From Cymbidium sinense (Eukaryota > Streptophyta > Magnoliopsida > Asparagales > Orchidaceae): a stretch of 64,000 bases of DNA. The position numbers were made by a program, and so were the translations under genes. Positions 46,601 through 59,742 of this stretch are shown here, piece after piece (position 1 is the first letter of the stretch; each line of letters begins with the position of its first letter). Below the pieces are notes generated by a model that was given only the letters and a program-made list of their open reading frames with translations, did not search any database and was not told the origin of the DNA. The stretch is from positions 12,131,179 to 12,195,178 of the forward strand of contig CM038228.1 in NCBI GenBank assembly GCA_021442155.1, given 5' to 3'.

Positions 46601-49600
46601 TCATCGCCAAGAGAAGAAGGATCACGGCCTTCCATTCTATATGATTGGAATGGACTCGATAAAAATCACACTAGTTCAAATGAGATTATCGCCTTTTATC
46701 TTGCTTCTGATTTGAGATTGGATGACGGGGATCAATGCCGCATTCGCCACCAGCTGACTCGGTGTGCAGACGTGATAACTTAAATAACCAATCTCATAGT
46801 TCCATGTGGAAAGAGCGCTGTGTCAGCACGCCATGTGGCGCCAACAGGATTAGGTTTAATTACGATTATTAATTAGATTTTAAGGCTAAAACTTCTATAA
46901 TTCAAATCTAATTATAAAAAAATTTAAAAAAATACAAATAATGGCTCATTTTAAAGGTATGTCAGAGGAGGATTTAATAAAATTACTTTATACTAGTTTT
47001 GAATAGTAAATAAGGCTTAATTAGGATTTATTTAAAACTTAATTAGCTTAATTACTCTCTAATCTCTCAAGCGATTGATCCCAACATTTTGAGAATATTT
47101 GAGAGGATAACTTCTACCTCCTCTAATTTCTTGGGATTTATTACTTGTTAAATTAGGAGTATTGATTAATTAAGCCCTAATTACCCTCTTAACTTGATTA
47201 AGGAATAATTAAGCATATGAATATTAATAATTATTTGGACTACTTCACGTTGAATAGGGGACTTAGGAAATTGGATTGGGGCTTCCCTCCTAATCTTTTT
47301 CCTAAGTTTCCTTCTCTTTTCAACAAAAAATGCAAATTAATGATTAATTAACTAATTGGTGATTTAATTAGCTAAATTAAATTTCAAATCACATCAAGTC
47401 ATGCTTGGTCAGGTAGGTGGCTTATGGAATTAGGTTGGGACCTCTTTCCCTATCTTTTCCCTGCATCTCACTTCCAAGATAATTGTTTAACTTTGGCAAA
47501 GAAGAAATGAATTAATGGATTAATCATTTAATCATTAGATTAAAAAATCTAATTAAATTGTTTTTCTCTCTTAATTCATCTTGGGTAGAGCTTTAGGTGT
47601 TCAACAACCTAAACATGCTTAATAAAATTATGATTAGCTCACATGTGTGAGAAAATCATGAAAGTAATTAAAATAGTTCCTTAAGCTTAATTAGTAAATG
47701 ATTATGAGCTAATTGTATTAGGCCCACTTCATTTCATAGGAGCATAGCTATTTACTTTTTTAATTCATTTGTATATTACATTAGCTCATAATCATTTAAT
47801 CAATTACCTCAAGGTAACATATGCAAGGATTTAATTAAGTGATTTAATCCATGCTTAACTTAATCAATCCATAAAATCAATCTAATTGCTTCTTGTTAAA
47901 TCAAATTAACACACACATATGGGGAATGGGATTAGGATTATCAAACCTTTCTCACATCTCTTAAATCAAGTTAAACATGAAATCAAAAGTGAGATTAAGA
48001 AGTTTTAGTTTATTTTAAATAAACTTATTTGATATGATTGTCCTTAGGAATTAGTTGGATTGGATGAAATTACATGCTTGTGTTTCTTTATTTCTTTCTA
48101 ATCATATTAAAATATTATATGTCACTTGATTCATGCATTCATTTCTTCAAAAATAATTAAAATAAATGATTTCCTTTATCCCAAGCTTGCATGTGTTGAT
48201 TCTAATTTATATATATGTGGCTACTATCATTAGTAAATCCAAATCTATTTTTTCTTATAAATAAATGATCATATATACTATAATGCTAGTTAGGAATACC
48301 TAGGAAATGCAAATGATTATAGTTGAAGTATATGGAGTAAAGTTCTTTTCTTTTAATATTATAATTTCAATAGGACTTTACTCCATGTACATAAATATTT
48401 TCAATCAAATAAAACACAACTTTTGCATGGTTTGCTCTCCTTTACTTGTCTACACATTCATATGTATTTGAGTAAAGCAAATAGTTGGTCTGGACACCCC
48501 GGGAATACGAGACTTTAAGTATCCCCAAGGAGGTCATTTGATTATCTCACTTCCCTAGTTAACAATGACATATACTAGCTCATATCTCTCATACATGTGC
48601 GTGTACTTAATTATGGAGTCAAAACCCCTCTTTCTTTTACCAAAACACATACATTTGTAATTATTTAAGTGATAAATTTAATTAATCATGTGATTAAAAG
48701 TTCTCTTTCTCACATTCATGTATGCAAGCTTACATGTGTTTGAATGCAAATGACATTTAGGACATCCAGAATACATTTTTAGCTAGCCCCAAGGAGGTCA
48801 GTTGATTACCTCACTTTTTTGGTTAACAATGACATGCACCTGTTTAACTTCATTCCTATGTATTTTTACATATGAATTTAGACAGAGTTTTAAATTAATA
48901 TAATAAAAATACTTCAATGAAAAAGAAAAATATCAACTTTAAACATACATGTTCATATTCATCATTTAAGTATGTTAACAAATAATGCATGCATAGGTAT
49001 GTTTAGGACTTAATCATATGCATGCTACATGTGATGGAAAGAAATGAATAGATATGTGTCATGTGACAGTAATTAATTCTAATAAATCTTAAGATGCCTT
49101 TCTTATTGAATGAGTCTAATTAAAATGAACCTAAACTTAAGATTAATTTAAAATATATAAGAAGTCATTCATTAAAGAGAATTCATTCAATTAATTTGCT
49201 TTAGATTTGACTTAAGGTAGGGATAAAAGAGAGTGATCCTCTTTTTCTTCTTTATAACACTTAGTTATCAAGTGTAAACCAAGTGGAACAAAAGAAAACA
49301 TTAAGTGAAAATTTCTAAATTAACTAAATCATTTAAAGTGGAACCATCTTTTATAATTAAATCTCTTCATGCTTAGAAAACTACAACAAAGCTTAGTTAA
49401 TGCATACCACACAAGCCTTAATACACACACCTTAGAATTAAGTCACCACTTTTAGCTTTATGTTAGGATGGTGCATGGAGTGATGTATATTTTATTTTTA
49501 TGATGTATTATAGACCTGGATATTAGGTGTATGCTTCATAGACTGGATGTTAGTGATTAACCTAATCATATTTTCTATGAGATTGTGCTTAAGTTCTTAA

Positions 49601-50915
49601 AATAAATATGAATGCTCTCTTTTGCAGGTTTAACCCTAAGCATAACCTAGATAGATGGGCTTGGTTTCCCATGTGCACCAAAAGTCCAAATTATTCATAT
49701 AATGATGGAGTGTTTAGCTAACATTTATTTTGCTGGTGTAGCTAGATTTACTTTTCCTACTCTTAATGTAATTTTGTATTAGGAATTAGGATTAGTGTTA
49801 TGGAGGATTAGGATGAGCGGAGGCTAGAAGGCTTTGTCTTGGGAATCCCCGTGATGCCTTTAAAGCAAGCAAACTAAATGAAGAAATGAAGGAGATATGA
49901 AGATAGAAGACCCCCATATCATTTATTTATTTTAATTATAATTATTCTTTATATAGGTTGTATAAGGGTAGATTCACTACCCATTTCTCTTTTTGGGTTA
50001 AACGATGATACCTGACCTCACCGACCTGTTATTCTTTTACATTGGGTTTATAAATTGCTTGATGTTATGTTTATAATTGCATACTAGAAATGGCATGCCT
50101 TTTTCTAGTTTCTTCATATATGGTGATTTAATTTGTGGTTTGGATCCAGTTAGGCTCTTAGGAAAAAATAAACTTTCTACCCCAACTACAACTCATAATT
50201 AAATTTTCTAAATAACTCATAACCTCACATAAAGCCTACGTATTAAATCAAGATAATTAAAAGATTTAGCAATCCCTTAGTCAATGTTGTATGCTTAATA
50301 TCATACATCCATATTATTTCAATTTTAATAAGAGATGGTTTCCATCCTTACATGATATGGGAAGACTTGACCTTTAAGGATCCCCCTGTGGTGGAAAACA
50401 CATCTTTCACTCTGATTTAATCAATAACCTCATTTTAACATACATTTAGACATATAAAAATCTTATGGCCTTGGTCAAAATGAAGAGTCCAAAATCAAAT
50501 AAAAATTGAAAAGATTTTCACTAGACTAAGTCATTATGCATACCGCTCATGCTCTAGTCTCTTAGGGAGTGAGTTTAAGGACTTTAGTTTCTTTCTAAAT
50601 AATAACAACCCAACCATCTTGTAAAATTACATGACTTGACCACATAGTTTTAAAGCATAGGAGGAGTTAGTTGTGCCATGGTGGTTATAAGTCCAAGAAT
50701 GATTTTACCCTCTTATAGAGGAAAATCATATACCCATCTTCGCTTAGATTTAGGACATGCTTTGTCACTCGCTAAAGCTCTCTAGATTTAGGATATAAGG
50801 TTGTTATTTTTCTCGGGCTACAAGCATAAATCCTCACCTCTTAGGCATTTTCATAATCTTGTATTATAGGATTAAAACTCCTAGTCTTCTAATAATAGTC
50901 AACTCAAACAAATAA
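43627..50915 (+). repeat. 3' LTR of X, truncated at its end
   Basis: Starts TGACCTCACTTTTGGAG and follows the same order as W and Y: head (43627-43850), repeats of about 180 bp (43980-44590), GGTCAA/TTGACC field (44750-45600), GC-richer island (46640-46850), AT-rich section (46850-47630), then blocks collinear with the X 5' LTR from 47743. TATAAGGG lies at 49971. It breaks off at CAACTCAAACAAATAA (50915), about 530 bp before the LTR end, where Z begins. With that tail restored its length would be about 7.8 kb, which agrees with W. No genes inside; the frames at 43353 and 45568 are chance. Confidence 0.82.
49971..49978 (+). promoter_or_regulatory. Candidate core promoter block in the X 3' LTR
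   Basis: TATAAGGG followed by TAGATTCACTACCC; the GAGCTCGG part has decayed but the TATA core is kept. Confidence 0.3.
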
Positions 50916-53900
50916 AACTAAGCAACCTTGCGATTTTCTACCAATCTTCATTGGCAATTGCTCTATTTTGTGTCGGGAATTTGAAAAAATAAAAATGAAA
51001 GTGTAAGGGGATCTAAAGGGAAATTCCTAGAATGGTATCTCCAAAGGTCGACGATGGATTATCTGCGTCCATTTCACGTGAATGGATGACCATGATTAAT
51101 CACGCTCAATTTTTTATGTATTTCTTTTTAATCTATATGATTAATCTCATTCGATCCATGATCAAACAACCAAGACAAAAGCTCGCTTGAGTCAGCCACT
51201 AGACATTTTAAATAACTAATTTTGACGCTACATGGAAAGAGACGCACCCAACATGATGCCTATTAAATTAGTTAATTAAGATTAAAAAATGATTTTAATT
51301 AACCAAAAATTTTAAAAATCATAACAAATTGTATAAAAATCTAAAAAAATATAAATAAAACTATTTTGAAAAGCTTAGATAGAAAAAAATTTAGGAAAAA
51401 TAAAAGTCCCATTTTTTATTAAGTGAATAGTGATTAATTAGGGTTTGAAGTTTCACCTAATTAGTATAAGCCTTAATTACTTGATTAATTGACTTAAAAA
51501 TTAGTGTGATTATTCCATGAGATAGCCTCTGCCTCTCATAATTATTTCATGATAATTTGCTAAGTAATTTAGGAAATCTAATTTTTAAAATCCAAATTAG
51601 TCATTTAATAATTATTTAAAATAAAAAATGTGAAATTAATTATGTGAATCTAATTATGTATAAAAAATAGTAAGAGTGACTTGAAAAAATTAGTTAGTAC
51701 CTCTGATCCTAATTATTTCTCAAAATCATCCCAAATGGGCTCTTATTTAATAAATTAAATCAAGAATTAACCTGAAATTTATGAATATCACAATAATTAG
51801 TATAGATCTCCAAAATTTTTGACTAAGCCCTCTTCGTGTGCAATTAACAAAGAAGTTTTCAATGAAATCAAATTTTCGATTAGTTTGGGGTATTTTTAGT
51901 GTAATTGGTGATTTTAGATTTTCCCCATTTATTTAATTAATATTTAATTATAAGCCCAATTGTATTAGAATTTTTAGGACATTTATTTCATGTTTACGCA
52001 CTTTCACCAATTTTTTTCATAATTTTTGGCCTTATACTTAAGGCTTAATTAAATAATTAATTAACCTTAATTAATCTAAAAAAATCACTAAACCACTTTT
52101 AAATTACTTAATGAACAGAGATTATAACTTTAATAATTTTCTCTCATCTTAAGGGTTAAATAATTCAAATTCTAAAAATTTAACCTTAATGAACTTGATT
52201 AGACTTAAAAGCTTATCTTAATGTGAATGTCCTTGGTATTAAAAAATTCAAATGGGCTATTTAATGTTATTTAATTATTTTGCTTCATTTTTCATAAATT
52301 TCTATTTCATATATTTTATGCATTTATCTTTCAAAAATAAAATAAAAGATTTCATTTAATTGCATGCCTTGGAATAAAATAGTATGGCTATTATCACTAG
52401 TAAATCTTAAATTATTTTCTTAATTAATTAAAAGCATATATTAGTCTAATTATAAATCAAAATGAAAAATTAAAATTTAAATCTAAATCCTATATGTATG
52501 AGCACAATTTGAAGGGTATATAGTTTAGAACTCGAGGTCATATGGCTACTTGCCCGAAAAAGTCTTGATACCTTGTATTTCTGGTATAATAATGACACAT
52601 ACCTTGAGAATTATAGTGAACCACATATTAAGGATAAACTATTTTCACCCATATATTTAAAGTATTTTAATTTTTTTTATAATTTCATCCTTATATCTAT
52701 ATATGTATGCATATGTGTATGAATTAATAAGTATATAGTCTAAATATTTTGAGTGCGAGATTTTAAGTAGTCTCAAGGGGACTCTAATACCTCACTTCTC
52801 TAGTTCAACAATGACACATACTTGCATAAATTCAATATACTAATGTATATGTGTATGTTTAAGGTATAATTAAATAATATTCTTCTACAAAATTAATGCA
52901 TATTATCTCATACATTAATTATTAATAAAAGTACATTAAGCCATTCAAGCATTAAGTGTGGAATAATCAAAGGATATATGTATATTTATTAAATATAATA
53001 ATTTAATAAAGTATGTTATTTAATAAAATAAATATTAAGGAATGATGAAGTAAGGTTAAGAAAATTCCATTGAATTGGCTATGATTTGGCTTTATTAATC
53101 TTAAGATGCTTTTTACATTTAGATAAAATCTCTTAAGTCAAATCTAAACATATAGCTTAATAAGAAAATTCATAATATTTCACTAAGATGATTAAAGATC
53201 ATAAAATTCATCTCTTAGATTCAACCTTAGGTTAGAGATTAAGGTGGATCTCACTCCTCCTTTCCCTCTTTAAAATCTAAAAAAAAAATCTAAATGAAAT
53301 CAAATGTCTAAGTCTAAAATTCACTTCAAAACTAGTAATTATGTAAAGTATAATCATCCTTAATAAAAGACTTAAACATTCATCACTAAATATTTCCAAA
53401 TATTAAGACTTAATTATGTCTTACCACACTTAGCCATAATACATACAATAAAATGCTAAGTCACTGATTCTAGTGTTAGGTTAGGCCCATGTTTGTTGTG
53501 ATGATATGATATTTTATTTTGTGATATAAATTTTAGACTGGATGTTAAGATTGTATGTGCGTAATCAGGATATTAGAATGACATTAGACTAATGATATTT
53601 TATGTATGAAATTATGCTTAAAGGACCATTGTAATAAAAAGTAATATAAATGCTTCTTACTTGTATGCACTGCTTGTCCCTAAGTATAATCCATTAGGAT
53701 ATGTGAGCTTGGTGAAAAATAGGATGTTAAGCTCAAATGTATAAAATATAACTATTTGGCTTGAATGTGTGTTAAACTAATTTTTATCTTGCATGTGTAG
53801 TTTGATTTTAATTTTCATAAAATAAAATTTTTGTAATGGGCTTAGCCTTAGAGCTATGAGGTTTAGAATGAGTAGTGGTTAGAAGACTTAGACATGGGCG

Positions 53901-55449
53901 GCCCTGTGAAGCTTGGAGCATTCAAATCCAAAAAGTGAAGATAAAGAATTGAAGACCCACATAACTTTATTTTTATTTGTAAATTAATTATAATTTGGGT
54001 TGTATAAGGGTAAAGCTCGACCACCCAATTTTTTTTTTCTGGTGTAGGTACCACGATCGACCTTTTTTTTAATTGATAAAGTTTGATTGATTGTTTACTT
54101 TTGTTGTACATTGAAATGACATGCTTTTATAGGTTCCTTAAAGCTTGAATATTTGTTGTATGACTGATACGAAGCTCTTTAGAAAACTTAAATTTTCTAC
54201 TCAAGCTAAATAACTTTAACTAAATTTTAACAACTCATAATCTCACTTTAAAGCCTAGAATTTTAATAATAAAAAAGATTTAACAATCTCTTAGTTGCAT
54301 GTTTTATATTCTAATAACATACATGCATATTATTTTCTTCCTTACAAATATGAGATATGCAGTCTTACACGATAAAGGACAAGGCTTAACTTATGGAAGT
54401 AATCCCTTGTAAAAAACACCCCTTCCCGTAGATTTGACTCAAATCTAACTTCATCAAGCATTTAGGCATAAACTTTCTCAAGCTTGTGTCTAAAATAATG
54501 TGTCAAGATAAAATAAATTTTATAAATTTAATACATTAGTTTAAGTCATAATTTGCACACAATTATAATCTAGTCTGTGGAGCAGTTTATGATTTTATAT
54601 TCTTTCTTAATAAATGACAGCCTAGAACCCATATAGTTTTAAATTGTAGGAGGTGTTAGATAGCAATCACTCCAAGCGGTTGTAAGTCCAGAAGAGTTAG
54701 GATCGGTTCACTCTATCTAGTGAAAGTGAACCAATATATCCCACTTTCCTAGAGTAAAATTAGGTCAAGCTTCTAGCTTATTCTATAATACTTTAGATAT
54801 ATGTTCAGAGGCTACTTGTTTCTGCTTTGTTACAAGTATAAGTTCTCATCTCTTAGGAATTTCTATAATTTTGTGTTGTTGAATTTAATTCCTAGCTTTT
54901 AATAAAATATTAACTCAAATAAATAAAATTTTGCTCCTTTAGAAATATAAACCTCACTCTATGATAGATTGAAGCACTCACTAGGCTTGCTAGTATCATG
55001 GGTGCTTTCTACTCATTGTTCCTTGAAATCTATTAAGAACTCTGTCTATTTTGAGTTTTTCAACTTGAATTTTCTAATAGCTATCAATCCTTTGACATCA
55101 ATCTTTGAAATCTTTGGAGACTTTAGTTGACTACTTTATCTAAAGTATTCTTAAAAAAATTCTATTTCATAGGATGTAATTAAATATGAGGGCTTGCCTC
55201 CATAGGGATTAAAGAACTTGATATAAAATAAATCATGTTCTAGTTCATCTATGTAAAGTAGGGGCAATATCTCTAGTATATATAGCCCATTTATCTTAGG
55301 AGTTCTTATTAGATGATTGAGTCTATTGTAGGGTGATATTTCTTTCTTTCAAGATAGTACATCATTTCTTAATGTCATACTTGATCATTTTAATAAGTAT
55401 CTCCTAAGATATGTGTGGTGTTCCTATGACTCCAAATATAAATATCATA
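50916..55449 (+). repeat. Diverged LTR copy Z, lacking its start
   Basis: From about 51040 it follows the LTR order: a remnant of the GC-richer island (51050-51260, ACATGGAAAGAGACGC), AT-rich section, duplicated blocks near 52500 and 52740, TTAGACTGGATGTTA (53535), ACTATTTGGCTTGAATGTGTG, TATAAGGG (54003), GAGGTGTTAGATAGCAATCACTCCAAGCGGTTGTAAGTC (54647), and GTACATCATTTCTTAATGTCATACTTGATC (55368). It ends near AATATCATA (55449). No clear primer site follows. It is clearly more diverged than the other copies, so probably older or from a sister subfamily. Confidence 0.75.
54003..54010 (+). promoter_or_regulatory. Candidate core promoter block in Z
   Basis: TATAAGGG followed by TAAAGCTCGACCACCC, preserved although the surrounding copy is strongly diverged. 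Confidence 0.35.
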
Positions 55450-55559
55450 ATTATACACCTAGTCTCTAAGTATAATGTTTAAGTGTGTAATTAAGCAACT
55501 CCTAGTTTAGGATTAGGAGTTTAATTATTATGATTAAGATAAATGTAAACAAGCCATTA
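55450..55559. other. Junction between Z and V
   Basis: Short stretch with an imperfect inverted repeat AACTCCTAG...TTAGGAGTT near 55498-55530. No primer site or coding sequence recognised. Confidence 0.35.
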
Positions 55560-56640
55560 TTCGTACTCTTACAGTGAATCTCGATTAGATGGCTTAATTG
55601 TAGTCCTTGCATTAAAAGCTTAATAGAGTCTGCACACACAAGTGATCAATGAAAATAATTATTTCACTAAAAATATTTTAAAGGCTCATGAGGTTAATAA
55701 ATTTGTCTTCCTCATGTGGATGAAGCATGCGAGCCATCTATTATTTCTTGCTTGATCTGAGCAAATGAGTGATGGAAATGATGAATCTTCTCGGAAAGGA
55801 TCTATAAATAAAATGTAAGGGGATTTAATGACCATATCCTAACCTCTCTCACTTTCACTTTAAACACCAAGAAGACCTAAGGTTGGTTCTAAGTTCAAAG
55901 TGATTAGCTCACTAGAGCTTTTGCTAAGTGCAAATAATGATTTGTGAGGCTCCTCGAGTTGTTCCAAACCTCCAACAAAGAACCCACTCTACCTCATCAC
56001 TATTTTTTCCTAGGGCCAATTCGTCATCGCCTCTCATCAAAGTTAGTTGAACTTGGGCTTCTCGAGCTCACCAAGGGAGGTGGAATGTTCTGTTATGATC
56101 CTTCGATGATAAGAAAAACTTTGAGTACAATGGTTTGTCCTACTGATGGATGAAAGTTCAAGAATGGTGGTGGACGACCAAGCTTCCTTTAAAGTTAATT
56201 TTGGGTTCTAGTGAGAGTAAAGGGTTGGGAAACTATGAGATTGTTACTGGGGGTGAGGGAAGTCAAATGAGTGGGTAAACTTTTTCCTATTCAAACTATG
56301 GAGCTCTCCACATTTGAACTAAGGTTTTGGCTTGGTTCAAGCTTAAGGAGTTGTTGGATTAGCCCCTTTAACTCATTTTTGGCTAGGAATGATCACCAAG
56401 CTATTCACTATTGGTCTACCAATTTTGGGGTAGAGATATGATGGGGACAAGTAATACTCACTGAACCAAGGGCTCGACCTCTATTTGGGTCAAGGGCTAC
56501 TTTGTGCAACCATGGGTAGGTAGGGATAGGTTGACTAAGGTCAAGTGAACTTATTGACCAAATTAGACTTCAATTGAGCATGAATTATGTTCATTTGGTT
56601 TATTTAATAATTCTAAAGCTTTGGGAAGGCTTAATTTGAT
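55560..56640 (-). repeat. V, diverged LTR fragment in minus orientation
   Basis: Resembles the middle of the W LTR read in the same direction (12600-14000): GACCAAGCTTCCtTTnAA at 56188 against 12890, GAGCTCnnnnnnTTGAACTnAG, and a field with GGTTGACTAAGGTCAAGTGA and TTGACCAAATTAG at 56530-56570. The match is patchy, so this is a tentative call. The small frame at 55944-56153 has no support as a gene. Confidence 0.45.
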
Positions 56641-57563
56641 TTGACTGTATAACTTTAGCATTTCCTTATAATTTTTATAATCTTTCATAAAAAAAAATTG
56701 TGCTTGATCAAATTTGAGTGCTGAATTATGCTAAAGGAATGTCCTTAAACTTTCATAACATTATCCTTTTTACATTTATTTATTTATTATTTTTTTAAAA
56801 AATTTATAAAATGAAAATTTATAGGCACTTGTGGGATCAAATTCGAGTATCAGTTAATGAAATAAAATTTAATAAGAGTCCTCCATAATTTTTAGGCATT
56901 TGAAAAACTTGAAATTATAATCAAACTGTCTGCACACATAAAATTAATGAAATTAATCAAAGATCCTAAAGATGGAAATTCGATCTAAATAAATTAGCTA
57001 TATTGTAAAAATTTAAATCATGAGAACAGATTTTAGATATGCTAGAAGATGTTTCATTCAATATTTTTACCTTAACGCTAACATTTTCATTTTGAATAAT
57101 TTAAAGTTGGTCAAAGCAAAATTTTAAAATAGTAAATAAATTTTAAGACGACTAATGTAAATATTAATCAATTATGAATGCATTCTTTATCCCAAAGCAA
57201 ATTCAATGACTTTAAAATTTATCCTAAATATTAAGAATGTGTTGGACATCATATATATATATATAAACAATATATTGATCTTATATATTTTAAATTATTT
57301 TTATTATTTATTTAAAATAAATCAAATTGTTTAAAAACTACTCAAAATAAATTTAAAAATACAAAAATAAATTAAAATTTACTTTGAGAATTTTAAAAAT
57401 AACTACCATTAAGGTTAAACTACCATCAGTCTTTGCGATGACCTTGCCGACAGTTACTATTTTCACCTCATAAATAAATAAAAATAAAACTAATAAAAAT
57501 AACAAATATATTTTATTTGAAATTAAAATTTAAATAAAATAAATAATAAATAAAAAAAATAAT

Positions 57564-57564
<1 letters not shown>

Positions 57565-57610
<46 letters not shown>

Positions 57611-57628
57611 TACTACTACTACTACTAT
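57565..57628. repeat. TA microsatellite joined to a TAC microsatellite
   Basis: About 22 TA units (57565-57608) are followed directly by six TAC units and TATTA. Confidence 0.95.
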
Positions 57629-57679
57629 TAAAAAGTGGCTTGTGAGGACAATTTGTGTTATTTATATACAAAGTATATA

Positions 57680-57881
57680 ATTCATATATATATTTACATA
57701 TCTACTATCAAAACTTTTATTTTTGTTACTAAAATAGCACTCAAATCTCTATTATTATATCAAAAATAATATCATCAAATTAATTTTTAAAGTCAAATGC
57801 ATATTTTTATGCATAAAAATAATAATTTTTTTAAATATCAAACTTTATGAGTTTGGTATATAAATGCATAACTATTGTGTG

Positions 57882-57971
<90 letters not shown>

Positions 57972-58215
57972 TCATTTCTAGATTTGCTATATTTATCTCT
58001 AGCATTTACTTCTTATATTTACATAAATACTACATAATATTTTATTTTTCACTTAAATATCACTCAAATATCTATTATTACATTACAAATAATATCATAA
58101 TTACTTTTTAAAAATAAATGCACTTTTTAATGCGTAGACAAAGAGTCATTTTTGTACATATGCAATTTTATGAGTTAGATATATAAATAAATAAAAAGCT
58201 TATGCTATGTATGCC
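57680..58215 (+). repeat. Two imperfect direct repeats of about 200 bp flanking a TA tract
   Basis: Copies at 57680-57880 and 58010-58215 share, in order, ATATTTACATA, TTTTATTTTT, CACTCAAATATCTATTATTA, AATAATATCAT, TTTTTAAAnnnAAATGCA, TTTTATGAGTTnGnTATATAAAT and a TATGCTATnTAT-like end. A tandem duplication; no function evident. Confidence 0.6.
57883..57967. repeat. Long TA microsatellite
   Basis: About 42 TA units without interruption, self-complementary over its length. Confidence 0.95.
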
Positions 58216-58598
58216 AAATTCTCTATTTGGTTTGAAAGCTTTTAGGTTCACAACCGACTCATTTGCCATACACTGTATCTATTTATTTATCTATTTAGTT
58301 CCTCGAGTTCATATTTTGAAGTACTTCTCTATTATTGTCTAACATCTTCATCTTAAGATTATTTTCTTTCTTGTGAATCTCTGTGATTCACAATAGTGAT
58401 AAATCACTCATGGATGTGAGTTTTAAACATAAGTAATTCATATTTACACTTTTTTTTATTTTTTCACTGCTTTTAACTTTCCGTAATACTAGAATAATGA
58501 AATCAGATATACGTAATGAGAAGACTTGACAAAGATTTTGTTCTATTTAAATTTTTTTTTTTTATTATATCATTATTGATGAAGTTTAATTTAATTAT

Positions 58599-59742
58599 TG
58601 CATGCTAGAAAACTAGTTGCAGCAGAATAAAACTTTACACCTTAGCTTTGTTGTGGAATCCAGCACACACACAGATGTTTGAAGAATAAACAAGAAAACT
58701 CTAGAAATTTTAAGTGGAAAAACCTCTGAATAGGGGAAAACCAGTGGCCTAGATAAGAAAAAATCTTCACTATGCTTTTGAGTACAAAATTTTCTCGATG
58801 GATTATGAATTATATTTGAGAATGACTGACAATGGAAATCTCAGAATTAGGCAACAACACTACAAATGGATTGTAATTGTTGTCGTACGTGATGATGGTT
58901 AACACGGGGTCGTAATCACGCGACCCGACGGTGATGACCGCGATGAGAGGTGGTGATCGATGCGGTCCGCGGTGATGACTGGCGACGGTAGTTGATGACG
59001 ACGACGATCGATGGTGGTGGCCGATGGCGGCGGCGGCTTGCAGCAGAAATAATGCCGAGCGGGTCGGCAATGACGACATGACCTGGTCATGGCGATGACC
59101 GGCGACTGGTTCCGCGATGACTAGCGACTGGTTGGCGGCAAGCGACCAGTGAGGTGGTCATGGCGATGACCGCCGGTTGTGGCGATAGCCGGCAGCCGGC
59201 AGTGTCAGCGGCCAGATAATTAAGCGGCGATGGAAGATGTCGGCTCGGTAATTGCAGCGATGAAATCCAGCGGTGAAGCCCGGCAGTGGCAGCCAGCGGC
59301 AAACGGTGGTGGTGACGCAGCGGTAGTAGTGGGGTAGTGAAACCTGATTATACTTGGAGGATTTCTAAGCTTTAAAACTCTTCTCTTTAGCAGGCTCCAG
59401 TAAAGAATGAGAAATTTATAGATAGAGGTAGATATTTAAAAGATGCAAAATTCAAACCACTCAATCGGATGGCTCAAAATGATTCTCTTGATCATCTCAT
59501 GTATTTTAAATATTTGAATGCTCAAATAATGTTAGAATCAAGAGATATTGAGCTTGTTAGATCCGTCAAGACGCTCGATTTGATCATAAACACTCCATAT
59601 TTAAAAACTATTTAGGGATTTAACTGATATCCCAAAATTTTCAATGATATTTTAAGTGCTTGATCTAAACTAGTTTCGATTTAGGATCAGATTGTTTTTG
59701 ATATAAAGATTCGTGCTTTGATTAGTGGAATTTTTAGAGTCA
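58599..59742 (-). repeat. Inverted LTR copy of the R family (left)
   Basis: On the minus strand it starts TGACTCTAAAAATTCCACTAATC (59742) and ends CTAGCATGCA (58599). It matches 60541-61616 in reverse complement over its whole length, with shared blocks AGCACGAATCTT, AAATCGAGCGTCTTGACG, AATACATGAGATGATC, TTCATTCTTTAC, the GC-rich segment 58890-59330, and the CACACACACAG...TTGAAGA block. No primer site follows at 58598, so it is a solo LTR or a truncated copy. The minus-strand frames 58810-59302 lie within its GC-rich part and are not genes. Confidence 0.75.
58890..59330. repeat. GC-rich GATGAC/GGCGA degenerate repeats in the left LTR
   Basis: Simple degenerate repetition of GCGATGACCGG, GGCGACGG and CAGCGG words, much richer in G and C than its surroundings and full of CpG. 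The counterpart in the right LTR is 60950-61330. Confidence 0.7.

Larger units (their letters stand above)
17689..50915 (+). mobile_element. Tat/Ogre-type LTR retrotransposon X, with nested LTR Y
   Basis: Order: 5' LTR remnant (17689-21458), primer site (21467), hairpin leader (21960-23215), ORF1 (from 23351), gag (25240-26395), protease (26690-27749), intruding LTR Y (27750 to about 36905), RT, RNase H, second RNase H and integrase (36906-41056), tandem-repeat 3' untranslated region (41057-43626) and 3' LTR (43627-50915). Two RNase H domains plus ORF1 before gag place it in the Tat group, near Ogre. The 5' LTR lost its first 4.1 kb to the LTR1 insertion, and the 3' LTR lost its last 0.5 kb at the Z junction. 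All coding parts carry stops or frameshifts. Confidence 0.8.
56641..58598. other. AT-rich DNA with microsatellites, no gene seen
   Basis: Very AT-rich sequence with long A and T runs. It contains the TA tracts at 57565 and 57883, a TAC tract at 57609, and a duplicated segment (57680-57880 and 58010-58215). The frame at 57875-58111 is only the translated TA repeat. I see no transposon ends or coding potential. Confidence 0.6.

Noticed and set aside
55944..56153. 69-codon plus frame as a small gene
   Set aside because: No recognisable domain, lies in a probable LTR remnant, no conserved counterpart in the window.
57875..58111. 78-codon plus frame of Tyr-Ile repeats
   Set aside because: It is the TA microsatellite translated; no start context, composition or homology.
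58810..59302. Three overlapping minus frames rich in Ser, His and Arg
   Set aside because: They are translations of the CpG-rich degenerate repeat inside the inverted R-family LTR; GC-rich DNA has few stops by chance.
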